Source: Dastarcus helophoroides
Taxonomy: Eukaryota > Arthropoda > Insecta > Coleoptera > Bothrideridae
DNA: 64,000 nucleotides
Direction of reading: 5' to 3'
NCBI GenBank assembly: GCA_028583605.1
Contig: CM053326.1
Span: forward strand, 30,425,431 to 30,489,430
A program made the translations under genes and the position numbers. Under the pieces are notes generated by a model. That model had not been told where the DNA came from, searched no databases, and saw only the letters and a list, made by a program, of their open reading frames with translations. Of this stretch, positions 59,640 to 64,000 are shown piece after piece. Each line of letters begins with the position of its first letter. The stretch's first letter is position 1.

Positions 59640-60391
59640 AGTAGGCAACACAGTCACATTTCAGCAGCATTGAGCTCCTCCGTGTAATGTTAGAAAAACC
59701 AGTTATCTTCTAAGACATATGAATTTGAATTAATGGAGTTATTAAATAGCATCCAAGGTTACCTGATTTGACTCCAATTGAGTTTTTCTGGTGGGATTAT
59801 CTTAAATATCGTGTTTATACATAGCGAGACGATAATGTAAATAACCTAAAGAATATAGGCAGTTCGAGAAGAAGTTGTTAAAAATGAGATAGTAGAACTA
59901 TGATAAAAAGTATTAATGCTGTGCTGGAATGAGCAGAGAAATGTATTGAAGAGCGAAGAGACATTTTCAAACAACTTCTGAAGGCGAAATTAGCGGTTTT
60001 AAAACATTTTTATTAGGATTGAATAATAATTAAATGATGTTTTCTGTTTCTTAATACTTGCTCTAATATATAATAATATAATTTCACATTAATTTTCGAT
60101 TTCTTATGATGTACGTTTAAGTCCTTATAACTCCGTTATTATTTACCTTAGGAAAAAATTCGCAAAAATATTTTTATTCTTAATATCATAAAAACATAAT
60201 GTACACAAAGTGTTTCATTTAAAAAATTGTGACTTTGTCAAAAATCGCAAAAACTGGATGTTCAGTTGTTTTTCCCACTACGTCATCTTATTCAGCATAA
60301 AAGGCTGTACTAGTTTGCCAATTTAACCAATTTTGTATCTTTAATAGTAACAAAGTTAGCAATGCTGTAGATTTAATTTGGAATCACCTTG
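59640..60391 (+). pseudogene. Tc1/mariner transposase remnant and 3' end
   Basis: PDLTPIEFFWWDYLKYRVY is encoded at 59762 onward, the conserved third-acidic-residue block of Tc1/mariner transposases, here with Glu. KCIEERRDIFKQLL follows near 59940. Earlier parts are unreadable. The end, GGAATCACCTTG followed by TA (60392), resembles the GGGACACCCTG termini of the family. This differs from the DD41D element, which has Asp at that position. Confidence 0.65.
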
Positions 60392-60593
60392 TATACATAC
60401 TGAAGATCTCTATTAACATGTGAAAATCCGACCTCAATATCTCAAATATGCCAGGAGTTACGAAGAGCCTTTAGCCAACCAGTTTTTTTATAACAAGACC
60501 CTTCTAGATTGAAGGCAATTTTAAATAACCTAATACCAATATAATATCAATTTGATCAGCCAGGATGAGACTTTTCAACAATACCACAATATA

Positions 60594-60682
60594 CTGGGTA
60601 TTCCATTAAAAACAAAACCTAATTTTAAATTTAAGATTTAGTGAAAACCTATTATCCATCGTCAAACCAATGGAACATCCTG
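60594..60682. mobile_element. 89-bp mariner-like MITE
   Basis: Ends CTGGGTATTCCATTAAAAAC and, inverted, CAGGATGTTCCATTGGTTTG, each next to TA (60592-60593 and 60683-60684). Non-coding. Confidence 0.65.
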
Positions 60683-62540
60683 TATTAGGATTTCATACGT
60701 TAAATTAAACAATGTTATTTTGCAACCTAATGGCTTATTGTCTACCCTCGGTAATTTGAATTACTTTCTAAAAGTAAAATAACTAAACCCGAGGATTATA
60801 ATTTGGGGATAACCTGAGCCCTCGCATGAAGTAATCGAGATATCCCCAATAAACTGCACACATGGAAAATGAGCGAACAGATGAAAAATGTCTTTATTGC
60901 CTGGTGGAAAGTGCAATTTCGGCAGTTTTTCATAGTGGGGCGTACGCGATACGACGCCTTTGGGCCAATAAAGCCGGGCCTGGTTTAAGGCACCGAAAGG
61001 AACGTCGAGATACCGGCAAGCTATGATGCTATGAGTTTTAATCCTCGATTCATATGCAAATGGGGTTTATTGCTAGTTCCGAGTTTATTAGTAGCAAGAG
61101 AGAAGCTGTATGTATGCTAATCTGTCACCCAGCTAGGACCCGTCCATGCTTCGTTAACTTCGCATCCTCGTCTAAGTGTTTTCCTGCCTCACCTTGCCTT
61201 GGAAGCACCCACGCCTCGGCAATTTCCCCAAAAACGCTACGTGGCCAGAGGAATCAGAAAACTTTCTTAGCTAGTCAGAATCGTGAATTAATAACATGAT
61301 TATAAGTAGAAAGCCCTCTATTTCCTCCTCGGATACGTATGCACCTTTAGCTGAAGCAATGACAAAAGTAACATATTCCCGAACGGCGTTTTTCATTTAT
61401 ACGCATAAAGACGTCTGGAAAAGTCAGTTTCTGGCATGTCAAGTTGTAATGTGAAAGTGGATGTGGACGGAAATTGATTTTTATTTAGTGGTAAAGAGTA
61501 ATTGTGAAGAAGTTTATTGAACGGGATCCTGTTGCGATTCAATCGCGAAATTCCACAATGTTACTGCAATGCGGAGCTGCAGACGTAGATACAATCTCCC
61601 GCTATTGAAGCTTTTACTTGAAAATGTCGATCTCCGATTGCAGTTCGCTCGTTCTATGGACGCGGATATTTCGGTTTTGTTGGGAAATCGACAGCAATGA
61701 AAGCAGTAAGTGCATTTTCGGAACCAGCTTTTTTACAATTAACAACGCTCTATTACGACTCGTTTTGTGCGCAATGCTTGAATTAGCATCAAGATGTTCT
61801 GAATTCTAAAAAAAAATGGTTATATTCCGTAGAAGCCAGTCAATAACCCTCAAAGTTTGAAGTAACATTTTAGCGATACCTTCTTAAATAAAAGTAGGGA
61901 CGAGAATGTCAGCTGGGACAGATAGAACGTTTGAGTAACCATCGGCCATATATATCTAATAGAAATCCCTTGCTTGTGACATTCCTTCGATCCCTTTTAT
62001 TCTCGGACCTACACAAAACACCACTATCCTGCTAATGCACGTTGCATTCTTCGGCTCGAGCTTTTTAATACTTGTTATTGGACGTTAAAACGATTTGACA
62101 ATTTTTCAAGTAACTTTCAAAGCTTATTTTAATTAGTTATATGAATCAAAGCTCCAATCGGTTTTTTTTAGCGAACACACTGCATACGTTCATTGAAATT
62201 TGTTGAAATCTGGAAAAAAACGAAATTTTTCAACAAAGAAACAGACACCCGTTTTTTTCATGTAGTTTTGAAGGTTTTGTCAAAAATTGGAAATTAATTT
62301 ATATGTAATTTATTTTTTTAATTTGGATGCTTAAACCTGATTTCTCAATAACCTTACTTTTACCATATTTGCGAAAACTTTTAGAGGGCGACATTTGCAA
62401 TCCATTGAAGAAGCGCATGCTAAGTTTTAAATTTAAAAAAGGATTCGAAATCTTGATTCAGGTCAGCGTTTTTTAATCGACACAAAAGCTGGATGTTTTG
62501 TTTATAACATCGATTAGACGATATTTTACTTCTTCAGCAT
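60683..62540. other. Non-repetitive island, enhancer-like
   Basis: The longest stretch here without minisatellite. 60780-61080 has balanced composition, TCATATGCAAATG (a POU octamer ATGCAAAT), CCAATAAAGCC and several GATA-like cores. Open frames at 61054-61299 and 61618-61809 lack domains and start signals I trust. No gene called; conserved non-coding sequence is the likeliest content. Confidence 0.4.
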
Positions 62541-63180
62541 CGATATTACAACATTAATTCTCCCAATATCCATCCTTTTTACTTCATCTTACTGTACTTT
62601 TTGAATAATTTCGAGACGATACATCAGCCCAAGGTTTAAACGAGACTACGTTTATTACGAAGTAGACGTCTACCGAATAAGATGAAAAGTGAAACAGTTG
62701 ATAAAGTCGATGTTCGGCTCGGGATAATGCAGCGGCCCCATAAAATGAAGGGTTGAAAGTCGCAGTGAGTGGCAGGAAATAAATCGACAAAGTAAACACT
62801 GCCTTCGAATATTTGACTTGAACGGGGAGAATTCGAATAAGAACCAACTAAAACAGGCTCTAATAGAAATCACAGAGCTTCAGACGGATCCATTTTAAGC
62901 GAAACAAAGTTTCCGGTTCCGGCCTCATTTACGCGAACCACTTTGCCACTTTTTTCAAACAGTTGTTATCTGTACGATCTTTTCGGAAAAAGTGATGTGG
63001 CAGTATTGTTCCGAAAAATTGTTAAAAGTATGTGAATAGTTTCTCAATATGTTCATTGCTATTGTTTTAATTCCGAAATAAGTAAAACAAGTTCATGAAG
63101 TAAATTGTTAAACCTGCGGAAAGATGGTGCATGCGCGGGGATATTTACTTGGCATTTTTCGTATCCTTATTTAACAATTT
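62541..63180. other. Unique sequence, no gene recognised
   Basis: Mixed composition; two overlapping minus-strand frames (62584-62873) share the same DNA in different registers and show no domain. Confidence 0.35.
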
Positions 63181-64000
63181 AATTTCTCTCAGATTTTTAT
63201 GCTATTATAGATTAAAAATTAATATTTTATAACCCCCTTTTCATCTTCGCTACTAAAAAACTCAACTAATGCAAACTCAAAATCACGTTTTTTAGTAAAA
63301 ATGATAGAAATCTAAAGCAAAATTTCGGTCATTTTCTAGATACAAAAAATTCAGATTTTAAGTTTAACTTCGATTAACCTCACAAAGTTGGATGTCTTAT
63401 ATTAATTTCAAATTTTCTTGAAACTTTTGGCTTCGAGTAAAATTTTGAAATTAAATTATAAAACTTCGGAAAAATATTATGGGCCCAGAACCCGAATTAA
63501 CCCTCAAACCTATTTAAATGCTATTATACCCTTCTCATACAAATATACCTGCTGACATAATCAGGAACTTTTTATATCATATAAAATATAACAATAACTA
63601 CAATATGTTTATTACTTTGACTTATTGTAAACTTGCACTTCAGTTTTGATGTTTATAGAAATTTATTTTATCTTAACTTCACACAAAATTTTGAGATAAC
63701 ATCTAAACATGTCAAATTTTTTTAAACAAACTCCACGTTTTCCTTGTAATATTGTCTTGAATTGAGTAGAGATTTGGTAAAAGTGTTTAATATTTCAAAT
63801 TTAAAATCAAATTTTTCACTAACAATCTTTAAGGAAAATTTGAGTGTAACAACGAAATTTTAGAATTAAAGCTAAACCTTCCTTTCTACATTTGCAATTT
63901 CAAACATTTTTCATCAAAATTTTGAATTTTAGTTCAAAGTTTTGAGTGAAAAGTCAATATTTTAGAAAGAAAAATTTCAATCTACTGAATTGAAATACAG
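63181..64000. repeat. Minisatellite-like AT-rich tail of the window
   Basis: AT-rich with AAATTTTGA motifs, weaker than elsewhere; the block continues beyond the window. Confidence 0.4.

Overview
This window looks like intergenic or intronic DNA of an arthropod, most likely an insect. It is strongly AT-rich, holds no intact protein-coding gene that I can defend, and is packed with eukaryotic transposable elements: hAT, pogo/Tigger, DD41D mariner-like, PIF/Harbinger-like MITEs, large foldbacks, two families of non-LTR retrotransposon and solo LTRs. I saw no operon, bacterial gene, CRISPR array or tRNA. The species cannot be fixed from this sequence.

The most interesting object lies at 2926-3709. 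It is a head-to-tail dimer of a roughly 377-nt unit flanked by a 10-13 bp direct repeat. Each unit carries a hammerhead self-cleaving ribozyme. In the second unit every core nucleotide fits, with CTGACGA, a GATCT/AGATC stem II, GAAA and a GTA cleavage triplet. Stem I is closed by a long near-perfect inverted repeat. A tandem, ribozyme-bearing repeat flanked by target duplications matches the metazoan 'retrozyme' class, small elements thought to spread through circular RNA. It sits inside a 4.5-kb hAT-type element (296-4780).

Most of the rest is a very degenerate minisatellite with a unit of about 18-20 bp and a core like TCGAAATTTCGA flanked by T or A runs. Blocks are either T-rich (cgacttttt) or A-rich (aaaagtcg) on the + strand. 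At least three stretches of it are the interior of elements with terminal inverted repeats (296-4780, 16508-19915, 21241-24576). Two of these have recognisable 8-bp target duplications, so the minisatellite seems to travel as transposon cargo.

Layout. 1-295: possible last exon of a minus-strand membrane protein. 296-4780: hAT element with the retrozyme. 4781-10020: minisatellite with a solo LTR. 10021-12096: non-repetitive island. 12097-15177: decayed pogo/Tigger transposon with a PHD-like finger and an inserted solo LTR. 15518-20456: DD41D mariner-like transposon split by a hAT element. 21241-24576: CAGTGGCGGC-ended element. 24577-26800: island. 26801-34010: minisatellite with an RTE-like LINE and MITEs. 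34011-37600: islands around another minisatellite block. 37601-43640: minisatellite, a 1-kb foldback and a hAT terminus. 43641-47132: islands and small MITEs. 47133-51780: hAT terminus plus a three-level nest of elements. 51780-56520: Jockey/CR1-like LINE interrupted by a 1.8-kb foldback. 56521-60700: minisatellite and mariner-type debris. 60700-64000: island fading into minisatellite.

The nesting gives relative ages: minisatellite-bearing elements and LINEs are old, while foldbacks, MITEs and solo LTRs entered later.
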